DNA of 30,315 bases from RGIG7300 sp045133915. GTDB lineage: Bacteria > Bacillota > Clostridia > Oscillospirales > CAG-272. Position numbers and translations under genes: made by a program. This document shows, piece by piece, positions 14,614 through 22,107 of the stretch (position 1 is its first letter; each line of letters starts with the position of its first letter). The stretch is from assembly GCA_045133915.1 (NCBI GenBank), contig JBGUUX010000074.1, positions 1 through 30,315 on the forward strand, given 5' to 3'. The notes below the pieces were generated by a model. The model had not been told where the DNA came from. It worked only from the letters and a program-made list of their open reading frames with translations, and did no database searches.

Positions 14614-15446
14614 TATTCGTTCTCCTTATTCCAATCTTCTTCAGACAAAGCCGCATATCTCTTAATAGCAGCCCTCAGGGATTCGGCATTATGTCCCTGC
14701 GCCACCGCCATATGAAAATATTTGTCTGCTTCTTCATCATTATCTATCTTTGAATATATTATTGCAAGAAGAGCGAGGGTATGTCGCATATTAGGAGCAC
14801 ACTCAAGAGCCTTGTTTGAATATTCTATAGCCTCGTCAAAGCGGTAATTATCAAAATATATGCTGGCTATATTGTGATACGCTTGTGCATTTTTGGGATC
14901 ATAACGCAGAGCCTGACGGTAATTTGCTATTGCATTTTCACTGTCCTTTGTAACCGTATATACGTATCCTAAATTATTGTATACTTCTCCGTCTGCCACA
15001 CCTCGATCTATTATTACCTGATATGCATGCACCGCTTCGGGATACATATCCGCATCGGTAAAGATAAGTCCGAGGAAGATATATACGGCATATATATCTT
15101 CGGCGGTATTGCATTTCTGTGTAAGCTTTATCAGCTTGTTTATCGCCTTGCCGAATCTGTCCTCGTTATACAGACGGATCGCGCAAAGAAGCTTTTTACG
15201 GCTTGCCTTGTCGTTTACAAAGGCGTTTTTTAACTGTGCCGGATACTGAGATTCATAAAAAGACAGGGGGCGTCTGACATCCTTACCCTTCATCTTGAAG
15301 AGGGTACCCATTGCTCCGCAGATGATTATAACGGCTCTTGGCAGAAGCTCGGAAAGAGCCTGACCGTTCATTATACCGTACACGGCATAGCCGACGGTAA
15401 ATAATATAAGTAGTATAAGTATAACGGTTACGATTTTCTTTACCAT
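14613..15446 (-). CDS. Membrane-anchored TPR protein
   Basis: 277 aa. Two hydrophobic segments (about 4-24 and 30-48) are followed by a basic linker and at least four TPR units between about 75 and 255, including AEDIYAVYIFLGLIFTDADM, GEVYNNLGYVYTVTKDSENA and AQAYHNIASIYFDNYRFDEA. TPR proteins scaffold other proteins; no enzymatic motif is seen. It starts two bases after the lipase gene stop and ends overlapping the LURP-like gene, so it is translationally tied to both. Confidence 0.85.
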   Translation of the reverse strand: MVKKIVTVILILLILFTVGYAVYGIMNGQALSELLPRAVIIICGAMGTLFKMKGKDVRRPLSFYESQYPAQLKNAFVNDKASRKKLLCAIRLYNEDRFGKAINKLIKLTQKCNTAEDIYAVYIFLGLIFTDADMYPEAVHAYQVIIDRGVADGEVYNNLGYVYTVTKDSENAIANYRQALRYDPKNAQAYHNIASIYFDNYRFDEAIEYSNKALECAPNMRHTLALLAIIYSKIDNDEEADKYFHMAVAQGHNAESLRAAIKRYAALSEEDWNKENE

Positions 15447-15448
15447 AT

Positions 15449-16753
15449 TTATAATCCTTTTTTCTTTAAGTCATAAACAAGCTGTACGTAAAACTCTCTT
15501 ACGTCAAAGCCTTCTATATTCTCACGGTTAAGGTCTATCATATCTCCGTGGGATATTCCTCTCTTGCCCTCGTTGGTGACAAGAGTATAGTTGTCGCCCC
15601 ACTTAAAGGAATCCTCGCTTACCAGTCCGTCATTTTTGCCGTCGAAGAATTTGACAAGATGATAGGAATAGTTCAAGGGGAACTTTCCGCTTGACGCTTT
15701 ATTAAGAACCGAGCCGACACTTCTTGTATATATACCCTCGGGTATAACCAAAGCCTTGTCAAGTACCTTGCAGTTATCAGCTCTCAGGTCATTTACCGCA
15801 GCCATAAAGTCGGGAGTAGTGTCACCAAGCCTTTTTGCCGCAGCGTTATAGGTACCTGCCACCTTGTCCCGTACAGAGCTTGGCAGCTTGTCAAGGAGAT
15901 AGTCGGCAAAGCCGCAGCCTCGGTGAGGAGTGTTGACGGTGGTAAGGGATGCCACGTATTCTGCAATACCGAAATGTTCTATGGCATAACGGCAGTCAAG
16001 CCCGCCCTTGGAATGAGCTATGATATTAAGCTTGCCGCAGCCTGTTTCATCAACTATTTTCTTTATACGTCGGGCAAGCTCACGGGCGCTGTCCTCTATA
16101 GAGAGTGCCGATTGATGGTTGCCGTAATATATCTTTGCACCGTTTGCTTCAAGCTCGGCAGGTACTCTGCCCCAGTAGTTAAAGAGCTTGGTGTCACGGA
16201 AGAATACTCCGTGTACCATAAGTATGGGATACTTGGTCTTGCAAAGCTGCTCACCCTTACGTTTAAGGTTGAGCTGATGCTTCTCGGTCTCAAACTTTAC
16301 TTCCTTGAGAGTAGTCTTAATAATATCGGCAAGCGCAAAGAGGTGGGCTATAGGTATCATACCCACAAGAGCACCGACAACACGCTTTTTGATACCAAGC
16401 TGCCTTGAGGTACAGTATACCGAGATGATACCGTTCCAAAAGAGTATCAAATGACAGAAATAACTGACCAGAGCGCTGAATATAAGCTCCTTCCACTTCC
16501 AGTTGAAAATAAATATTCCTGCAATATGATATGCTCCCGAAACTATTACCGATACCGAGAATATTACAAGACACCACGCACCGTGATTGCATAGCTTGAG
16601 CCTGAATCCGGGAACACGTCGGGAAGTAAATCCCGTAAACAAATTAGCCGCAAAAAGTGCGGGCAGTACGGCAAAAAGCCACAGAGGCTCTGCCTGCAAA
16701 AGCTCAAAGCTGTTACTGCAAAGAATGAATATCAGTGAAAGTACTATTGTCAT
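15449..16753 (-). CDS. Membrane alpha/beta hydrolase (lipase-like)
   Basis: 434 aa. The first half carries four or five hydrophobic helices (to about residue 150). The second half is an alpha/beta hydrolase: YPILMVHGVFFRD (oxyanion HG), nucleophile elbow IAHSKGG (AHSKG, a GxSxG variant), VNTPHRG, acid Asp in FFDGKNDGLVS and His in GISHGDM. It resembles triacylglycerol lipases/acyltransferases, and a membrane lipid or acylated substrate is likely. The start overlaps the DUF3267 gene (ATGA). Having the catalytic domain joined to a multi-helix membrane domain is unusual for this family. Confidence 0.85.
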   Translation of the reverse strand: MTIVLSLIFILCSNSFELLQAEPLWLFAVLPALFAANLFTGFTSRRVPGFRLKLCNHGAWCLVIFSVSVIVSGAYHIAGIFIFNWKWKELIFSALVSYFCHLILFWNGIISVYCTSRQLGIKKRVVGALVGMIPIAHLFALADIIKTTLKEVKFETEKHQLNLKRKGEQLCKTKYPILMVHGVFFRDTKLFNYWGRVPAELEANGAKIYYGNHQSALSIEDSARELARRIKKIVDETGCGKLNIIAHSKGGLDCRYAIEHFGIAEYVASLTTVNTPHRGCGFADYLLDKLPSSVRDKVAGTYNAAAKRLGDTTPDFMAAVNDLRADNCKVLDKALVIPEGIYTRSVGSVLNKASSGKFPLNYSYHLVKFFDGKNDGLVSEDSFKWGDNYTLVTNEGKRGISHGDMIDLNRENIEGFDVREFYVQLVYDLKKKGL

Positions 16754-17358
16754 TTTTCTTTTATTCCTTTATACGAGCCTGCGCTGTAGACCTTCATACC
16801 CAAGCCGTAATCGGTTATCAGAATATCCTTTGGCATACGGGAAAACTTATAGGTCACGTACATATCTCCCGCCGCTCCCGAAATGTTGGATATCTGTATC
16901 AAATATACTATCCAAAACCATTCGTATGGGACGAATAAGTTTATTATTCCGACAACCACGCCCCATACAACAACGGGAGCAAGGGCAATAAATATATAAC
17001 TGCGCTTATCGTAATAATCCTTGCTGCCGGCAAATGCATACAGTCCCGTAAAGCCATAACTTATCTTTTTGGTACCGCATATCTTCATAGCAATACCGTG
17101 AACAGCTTCGTGGAGAATTATATAAAGTATGCTTGACAGCATCAGCACAACAAAGCGCAACGCATACATCCCTATGCCCTCATCCATGGAAAACATGCTC
17201 CAAATCGGAATATAAAAATGAGCGGGAACTGCCATTATGAAAGCTATTATGAGAGCAAACATATTGATAAAAAGAGATAGTTTTTTATCTTTTTTTATAT
17301 CAAGGGAATATATCTCCCTATACCCTTCGGGTAGTGTACTGTAGGATGTTAATTTCAT
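16750..17358 (-). CDS. DUF3267 membrane metalloprotease-like protein
   Basis: 202 aa with four or more membrane helices. A zinc motif HEAVH (in ILHEAVHGIAMKICG) lies within a helix, and a later polar stretch near NISGAAGDMYVTYKF contains the Asp/Asn expected in site-2-protease-like folds, which fits PF11667 (DUF3267). Such proteins are thought to be intramembrane peptidases, but substrates are unknown. It starts three bases after the Gfo/Idh/MocA stop and overlaps the lipase start. Confidence 0.85.
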   Translation of the reverse strand: MKLTSYSTLPEGYREIYSLDIKKDKKLSLFINMFALIIAFIMAVPAHFYIPIWSMFSMDEGIGMYALRFVVLMLSSILYIILHEAVHGIAMKICGTKKISYGFTGLYAFAGSKDYYDKRSYIFIALAPVVVWGVVVGIINLFVPYEWFWIVYLIQISNISGAAGDMYVTYKFSRMPKDILITDYGLGMKVYSAGSYKGIKEK

Positions 17359-17361
17359 AGT

Positions 17362-18639
17362 CTATTTGTTTTCAACCTCATCGTAATACTTTTCAAAGTC
17401 TATCACAACACCCTTTTTGCGGGCGTCCTCGATAGCAAAGGTAATAACGTGGTTATAGTAGGACTCACGGATAGTGGGGATGGATTTTCCTGTATAAACT
17501 CCGTTAAGCTCCTCGTATATAGCCTGAACGATGCCGTCGTCTCCTCCGCCGTGAGCTCCTGTAATACCGCCCTTGGCGTTGTAGTTGATAACGTTATCCG
17601 TCTTTGTAATAAAGTCGTAATGATTGATTATAGTGTCGCCCTCGGTAGCAAAACGAAGCTCGCCCTTAGTGCCCATGATATGCATATGACGTCCGCCCTT
17701 GTTGAAGGCGTTCATGGTAAAGGTAACGGTAACGTCGTCCTCAAAGAGCATATTTGCCGTCTGGTGATCCACAACGTCGTTGTCGCACTTAAATACGCAT
17801 TTGCCGTACTGGGTCTCCCACAAAGCCTTTTCTACGTGCTCGTCCTCGCACTCAAAAACACCCGATGCAGTTGAGCGCATCCAGTAGCTGTCGTCCTTTA
17901 AGTAAAGCTTGACAGCGTTATAGGGACAGGTATCTCCAATAGGACAAGTTCCCTCTATACATCTCTCGGGAGAACCCTCGGGAGCGTTTTTCTTGGTGAA
18001 ATATGTAAGTGCGCCGTAGGACTGAACGCTCTTACACTTCTTATCTATAAGCCACTGGATAATATCTATATCGTGGCAGGATTTTTGCACCAGCATATCA
18101 GAGGACTTCTTTACGTTGCCCCAGTTGCCTCGCACGTAGCTATGGGTCTGATGAACGTCACCCACACCCTCCTCGTGATTAATGGAGATAACGTCACCGA
18201 TAAGTCCGTCATCAAGCAGATCCTTTACTTTCTTAAAAAGACCGGTATAGCGAAGCACGGTACAGAGGATGACCTTGACACCCTTCTTCTCTGCTGCTTC
18301 GGTGATCATCTTGCACTCCTCAAGGGTAGAGGCGATAGGCTTCTCCAGCATAAGGTGGTAGCCAAGCTCGATAGCCTTCATAGCAGGGCCTATACGGAGT
18401 CTGTCCATAGTGGTTATCATACACAGATCTGCGATCTTGCCCTGATTGAGAAGATCCTCCCAGGTCTCAAAGCACATCTCATCCGGGATCTTGTGCTTAC
18501 GCTGGATAAACTCACGCTTGTTATATACAGGCTCGGCTACCGCCACAACCTGATACTGTTCGGGGATCTTACGCATTATTCCGGTATAGGTCTGAGCACG
18601 GTTGCCGCCGCCTATTACCGCCACCTTGATCTTTTCCAT
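17362..18639 (-). CDS. Gfo/Idh/MocA-family oxidoreductase
   Basis: 425 aa from the ATG at 18639, with GAGG six bases upstream; an in-frame ATG at 18699 would place the promoter -10 inside the gene. The N-terminal Rossmann motif is VAVIGGGNRAQTYTG. The family EKP motif appears as LMLEKPIAST, with the catalytic Lys, and the C-terminal half has sheet-forming stretches such as DDVTVTFTMNAFNKGGRHM. A Cys cluster (CIEGTCPIGDTCPY) is notable and recalls a subset of the family with metal-like Cys insertions. The substrate is probably a sugar or sugar-like cyclitol. It is the first gene of the five-gene operon. Confidence 0.92.
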   Translation of the reverse strand: MEKIKVAVIGGGNRAQTYTGIMRKIPEQYQVVAVAEPVYNKREFIQRKHKIPDEMCFETWEDLLNQGKIADLCMITTMDRLRIGPAMKAIELGYHLMLEKPIASTLEECKMITEAAEKKGVKVILCTVLRYTGLFKKVKDLLDDGLIGDVISINHEEGVGDVHQTHSYVRGNWGNVKKSSDMLVQKSCHDIDIIQWLIDKKCKSVQSYGALTYFTKKNAPEGSPERCIEGTCPIGDTCPYNAVKLYLKDDSYWMRSTASGVFECEDEHVEKALWETQYGKCVFKCDNDVVDHQTANMLFEDDVTVTFTMNAFNKGGRHMHIMGTKGELRFATEGDTIINHYDFITKTDNVINYNAKGGITGAHGGGDDGIVQAIYEELNGVYTGKSIPTIRESYYNHVITFAIEDARKKGVVIDFEKYYDEVENK

Positions 18640-18670
18640 AATAGACCTCGCAATAAATATCGTTAATTTG

Positions 18671-18699
18671 ATTATATAAAATTTGATGGGGGTTGTCAA
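18671..18699 (-). promoter_or_regulatory. Consensus promoter of the Gfo/Idh-DUF3267-lipase operon
   Basis: On the minus strand TTGACA (18694-18699), 17-bp spacer, TATAAT (18671-18676): a perfect sigma-A promoter, diverging from the next one. Confidence 0.85.
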
Positions 18700-18728
18700 G
18701 GTGAAGCTTACACCACCTTAACTTGACA
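18694..18728. promoter_or_regulatory. Nested dyad between divergent -35 boxes
   Basis: TGTCAAG (18694-18700) and CTTGACA (18722-18728) are inverted, and inside them GGTG (18700-18703) pairs with CACC (18711-18714). The outer arms are the -35 boxes themselves plus a G/C. A regulator binding here could control both directions. No candidate regulator lies next to it. Confidence 0.4.
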
Positions 18729-18751
18729 CTAACTAAACAACATGCTACAAT
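18723..18751 (+). promoter_or_regulatory. Promoter of the unrecognised 309-aa gene
   Basis: TTGACA (18723-18728), 17-bp spacer, TACAAT (18746-18751), about 60 bases before the ATG at 18812. Confidence 0.8.
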
Positions 18752-18811
18752 AACACTATCTCTATGCTAACAAAAATCTTTAATGCAAAGTGTACGAGGG
18801 GGATATAGAAT

Positions 18812-19741
18812 ATGTCGGAATACACTCAAAAAATCAACGAACAATTTATACAGGAAATAGAAAACTATAAGCAATCGCCTGTACCTGCCTGTAACGAAAA
18901 AACCGCTTTGAAGCTACTGGCCGAATATCGTCGCGATTCTATAAAATTTGCCCGTAAGTTTTGGCCGGATCCTGTAGCAAAGTATCTTCCTGCAGTTTCA
19001 CAGGGAACGATGTTTTTAGCTCAGGAAAACTACCCTCATAACGAAGCCTTAAAGATTGCAATAGAACGTGCAGATGCTTTGTGTTATAAAGATATCGCCA
19101 ATGCGTTTATCTTTGGAGTATCAAGAGGGATTCCCGCATACAGAGCCATTTTACCTGCTTACCTTCATATTAAGGCTATTCCCCCTCACGGAGAGGAATT
19201 TATAGATCACCCCGATAAGCCTCATGCCCGCTGTACCTGTTGTAGCTACAAATCCGTCTCTCCCGAGCAGAAAATGAGCTTTTTTTGGATAAATTCAATG
19301 CAATGTCACCGCATATTCTGCGGAGGTTTTTTAGGCGGACCGTGCCTTAATACCTCGTCATTTATTCTCAGAGAATCTGCAAAAATGCCGACAGTCAAAG
19401 CAACTAAAGATGATTATAAGGTATTTGTGGAATCTCTTAAATTGACAGAACAATTATTACCCGAGCAAAAAATAAGTTCATACAGCACGTTGCTCAAAGA
19501 AAGTAAAATAATCCCGATAAAAACAAATGAGCTCCAGAAATATCTGGATATTCTGGGATATCTCGATATACTTCATACCGACGAGTACCACGGAATAACC
19601 AAAAAGTTTATCCGCCGTATAGATATGCCCGATGCTGTAGAAAGCAGAAGCAATTACGATTTCCCCGTTCACAGCTGGAGGGCAAAAAACGGTGTGGATT
19701 GGGAAAGAGTATCCGAACTGTTTGAAGATTATATCGTATAA
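18812..19741 (+). CDS. Unrecognised 309-aa protein
   Basis: GAGGGGG precedes the ATG. No signal peptide or membrane helix is seen, so it is probably cytoplasmic. The middle (about 140-180) has a Cys-rich patch (ARCTCCSYKS) followed by an aromatic, Gly- and Cys-rich stretch (MQCHRIFCGGFLGGPC), possibly metal-binding. The last 90 residues look like a separate helical domain (QKYLDILGYLDILHTDEYHG, then RRIDMPDAVESRSNYDFPVH). I cannot name a family. Base composition looks more AT-rich than the genes around it, and the hairpin array starts 59 bases after its stop, so it may be accessory DNA (inference). Confidence 0.75.
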   Translation: MSEYTQKINEQFIQEIENYKQSPVPACNEKTALKLLAEYRRDSIKFARKFWPDPVAKYLPAVSQGTMFLAQENYPHNEALKIAIERADALCYKDIANAFIFGVSRGIPAYRAILPAYLHIKAIPPHGEEFIDHPDKPHARCTCCSYKSVSPEQKMSFFWINSMQCHRIFCGGFLGGPCLNTSSFILRESAKMPTVKATKDDYKVFVESLKLTEQLLPEQKISSYSTLLKESKIIPIKTNELQKYLDILGYLDILHTDEYHGITKKFIRRIDMPDAVESRSNYDFPVHSWRAKNGVDWERVSELFEDYIV

Positions 19742-19800
19742 AAACCTATGGTGATATAATATTCCTTTACATAAAAAATTCAGAATGATTGTCAAGAAAA

Positions 19801-19967
19801 AGCTAAATTGCCGTCTATGACGGCAGCTAAATTGTTCTACGAACAGCTAAATTTCACTTTGTGAAGCTAAATTAAATTCGTCTTTAGCTGGGCGAAGCCC
19901 AATTTAGCTACCGAAGGTAATTTAGCTGGGTTTACCCAATTTAGCTCGTCGCAAGACGAATTTAGCT
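19801..19967. repeat. Mini-hairpin array with inverted AGCTAAATT punctuation
   Basis: AGCTAAATT occurs at 19801-19809, 19825-19833, 19845-19853 and 19865-19873. Its reverse complement AATTTAGCT occurs at 19901-19909, 19919-19927, 19938-19946 and 19959-19967. A partial copy TTTAGCT ends at 19889. Gaps hold different hairpins: GCCGTC-TAT-GACGGC, GTTC-TAC-GAAC, TCAC-TTT-GTGA, GGGC-GAA-GCCC, ACC-GAA-GGT, GGGT-TT-ACCC, CGTC-GCAA-GACG. The centre (19873-19884) contains TAAATTCGTCTT, the reverse complement of 19953-19964. The whole is thus a large inverted repeat with side hairpins. It lies in the 3' flank of groEL (minus strand) and is not an open reading frame. Confidence 0.9.
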
Positions 19968-20015
19968 GTATTAATCAAAAAGCACCCCGAAGGGTGCTTA
20001 TTTTTTGATTAATAC
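19968..20015. terminator. groEL terminator within a long dyad
   Basis: AAGCACCC, loop CGAA, GGGTGCTT (core about 19980-19999) is extended by GTATTAATCAAAAA on one side and TTTTTTGATTAATAC on the other. The dyad reaches into the last codons of groEL (stop at 20009-20011). A-runs and T-runs suit termination on both strands. Confidence 0.85.
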
Positions 20016-21643
20016 ATGCCGCCCATGCCGCCCATACCGGGAGCTGCGGGCATTGCGGGAGCCTCTTCCTTCTTATCAGCTACAACAGCCTCGGTGGTGA
20101 GAACTGTGGAAGCGATGGAAGCTGCGTTCTGGAGTGCGGAACGTGTAACCTTGGTGGGGTCTACGATACCAACCTCCATCATGTCAACGTACTCTTCCTT
20201 ATATGCATCAAAGCCGTATGCCTTCTTACCGGAGGTAAGGATCTTGTCAACGATAACACCGCCGTCGTAACCTGCGTTAGCGGAGATCTGACGAACGGGA
20301 GCCTCGAGAGCCTTGAGAACGATGTTTACACCGGTCTTCTCGTCGCCTGTGAGGTTTTCGCCTACCTTCTTTACGTCCTCGAGAACGTTGAGGTATGCAA
20401 CGCCGCCGCCTGCAACGATACCCTCTTCAACAGCTGCCTTGGTAGCGTTGAGAGCGTCCTCGATACGGAGCTTCTTTTCCTTCATTTCAACTTCAGTTGC
20501 TGCACCAACCTTGATTACTGCAACACCGCCTGCGAGCTTAGCAAGTCTCTCCTGGAGCTTCTCGCGGTCAAAGTCACTTGTGGTGGTCTCAAGAGCTGCC
20601 TTGATCTGAGTTACGCGGTTCTTGATCTCAGCGGTATCACCTGCACCGTCAACGATGATGGTGTTTTCCTTGGTGATCTTGATCTGACGAGCACGACCGA
20701 GCTGGTGGATCTGAGTCTCCTTAAGGTCGAGACCGAGCTCGTCGGAGATAACCTCGCCGCCTGTGAGGATAGCGATGTCACGGAGCATATCCTTACGTCT
20801 GTCGCCAAAGCCGGGAGCCTTAACTGCAACGCAGGTAAATGTGCCTCTGAGCTTGTTGAGTACGAGAGTGGTAAGAGCCTCGCCCTCTACGTCGTCAGCA
20901 ATGATAAGGAGCTTCTTGCCTGCCTGAACGAGCTGCTCAAGGATAGGAAGAATGTCCTGAATGTTAGAGATCTTCTTGTCTGTAACAAGAACGAAAGCAT
21001 CGTCGAGAACTGCCTCCATCTTGTCGGTATCGGTTACCATGTAGGGGGAGAGGTAACCACGGTCAAACTGCATACCCTCTACTACCTCACAGTAGGTCTC
21101 TGCAGTCTTAGACTCTTCAACTGTGATAACGCCGTCAGCGGTAACGCGCTCCATAGCGTCAGCGATAAGTGTACCGATAACCTCGTCACCTGCAGAGATA
21201 GTACCTACACGTGCGATATCGTCTGTACCTGTAACCTTGCGGCTGTTAGCGATAAGGCACTCAACTGCCTTGTCAACTGCCTTTGCGATACCCTTGCGGA
21301 GTACCATGGGGTTAGCGCCTGCGGTGAGGTTCTTCATACCCTCACGAACAAATGCCTGTGCAAGAAGAGTAGCGGTTGTTGTACCGTCACCTGCTGCATC
21401 GTTGGTCTTGGTAGCAACCTCCTTTACGAGCTGTGCGCCCATGTTCTCCATAGCGTCCTCAAGCTCGATCTCCTTTGCGATGGTAACACCGTCGTTGGTG
21501 ATAAGGGGTGCGCCGTACTTCTTGTCAAGAACTACGTTTCTGCCCTTGGGGCCCATTGTGATCTTTACTGTATCAGCCAGCTTGTCAATACCTGCAAGCA
21601 GGGCGTTTCTGGCATCAATGCCGTATGCAATATCCTTTGCCAT
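20009..21643 (-). CDS. groEL: Chaperonin GroEL
   Basis: 544 aa, normal length. It has the ATP-binding region MGPKGRNVVLDKKYG and DGTTTAT (about 86-92), apical-domain residues, and the Gly/Met-rich C-terminal tail GMGGMGGMY. It forms the double-ring folding machine that works with GroES. It lies 19 bases downstream of groES in one operon under CIRCE control. The codon usage is strongly biased, as expected for high expression; large antisense open frames over it result from this bias and are not genes. It ends in the dyad terminator next to the hairpin array. Confidence 0.98.
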   Translation of the reverse strand: MAKDIAYGIDARNALLAGIDKLADTVKITMGPKGRNVVLDKKYGAPLITNDGVTIAKEIELEDAMENMGAQLVKEVATKTNDAAGDGTTTATLLAQAFVREGMKNLTAGANPMVLRKGIAKAVDKAVECLIANSRKVTGTDDIARVGTISAGDEVIGTLIADAMERVTADGVITVEESKTAETYCEVVEGMQFDRGYLSPYMVTDTDKMEAVLDDAFVLVTDKKISNIQDILPILEQLVQAGKKLLIIADDVEGEALTTLVLNKLRGTFTCVAVKAPGFGDRRKDMLRDIAILTGGEVISDELGLDLKETQIHQLGRARQIKITKENTIIVDGAGDTAEIKNRVTQIKAALETTTSDFDREKLQERLAKLAGGVAVIKVGAATEVEMKEKKLRIEDALNATKAAVEEGIVAGGGVAYLNVLEDVKKVGENLTGDEKTGVNIVLKALEAPVRQISANAGYDGGVIVDKILTSGKKAYGFDAYKEEYVDMMEVGIVDPTKVTRSALQNAASIASTVLTTEAVVADKKEEAPAMPAAPGMGGMGGMY

Positions 21644-21662
21644 TATTCTTTTCCTCCGTAAA

Positions 21663-21947
21663 TTAGTCTACGATTGCGAGTATGTCACTCTGCTTTACGA
21701 TGATGTACTCGGTATCACCAAGCTTAACCTCGGTACCGCTGTACTTGGATGTGATAACACGGTCGCCCTTCTTAACGGTCATAACGACTTCCTTGCCGTC
21801 AACCATACCGCCGGGACCTACTTCAACAACTTCTGCAACCTGGGGCTTCTCCTTTGCAGTTGCGGTAAGGATGATGCCGCTCTTTGTTGTCTCTTCTGCC
21901 TCAACCATCTTGATAACAACACGGTCAGCTAAAGGTCTGATGTTCAT
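21663..21947 (-). CDS. groES: Co-chaperonin GroES
   Basis: 94 aa. It begins MNIRPLADRVVIKMVEAEE and has the mobile loop TTKSGIILTATAKEKPQ, then VEVGPGG and a C-terminal YIIVKQSDILAIVD. It caps the GroEL ring. AGGAGG lies just before the start (about 21953-21958), and the CIRCE element lies 39 bases upstream of the ATG. Confidence 0.97.
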   Translation of the reverse strand: MNIRPLADRVVIKMVEAEETTKSGIILTATAKEKPQVAEVVEVGPGGMVDGKEVVMTVKKGDRVITSKYSGTEVKLGDTEYIIVKQSDILAIVD

Positions 21948-21985
21948 AATATGCCTCCTATATAAGTGAATTTACTTTATTAAGT

Positions 21986-22012
21986 TTAGCACTCAGATAC
22001 ACCGAGTGCCAA
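21986..22012. promoter_or_regulatory. CIRCE operator (HrcA site)
   Basis: TTAGCACTC (21986-21994), nine bases, GAGTGCCAA (22004-22012). It matches the CIRCE consensus with a single change (C for T in the right arm) and lies just downstream of the groES promoter. HrcA repression of groES-groEL is the established role. Confidence 0.95.
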
Positions 22013-22024
22013 ATCACAAGGATA

Positions 22025-22052
22025 ATTGTACCACACGAGGAAAATAAATCAA
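22025..22052 (-). promoter_or_regulatory. groES-groEL promoter
   Basis: On the minus strand TTGATT (22047-22052), 16-bp spacer, TACAAT (22025-22030), with CIRCE 12 bases downstream around the start of transcription. Confidence 0.75.
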
Positions 22053-22107
22053 TAGTTTCGGGGTTGTATTTACATTTAGTTAACAAATCCGAGGGGGAAG
22101 AAATATT

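Noticed and set aside
19801..19967. Reading the hairpin array as a CRISPR array
   Set aside because: The repeated element is only 9 bases and flips orientation halfway. The variable parts are themselves palindromes of 9-15 bases, and no cas gene is near.
20016..21661. Long open frames antisense to groEL, up to about 300 codons
   Set aside because: They are explained by the biased codon use of groEL, have no sensible RBS, and their translations are low-complexity without family signatures.
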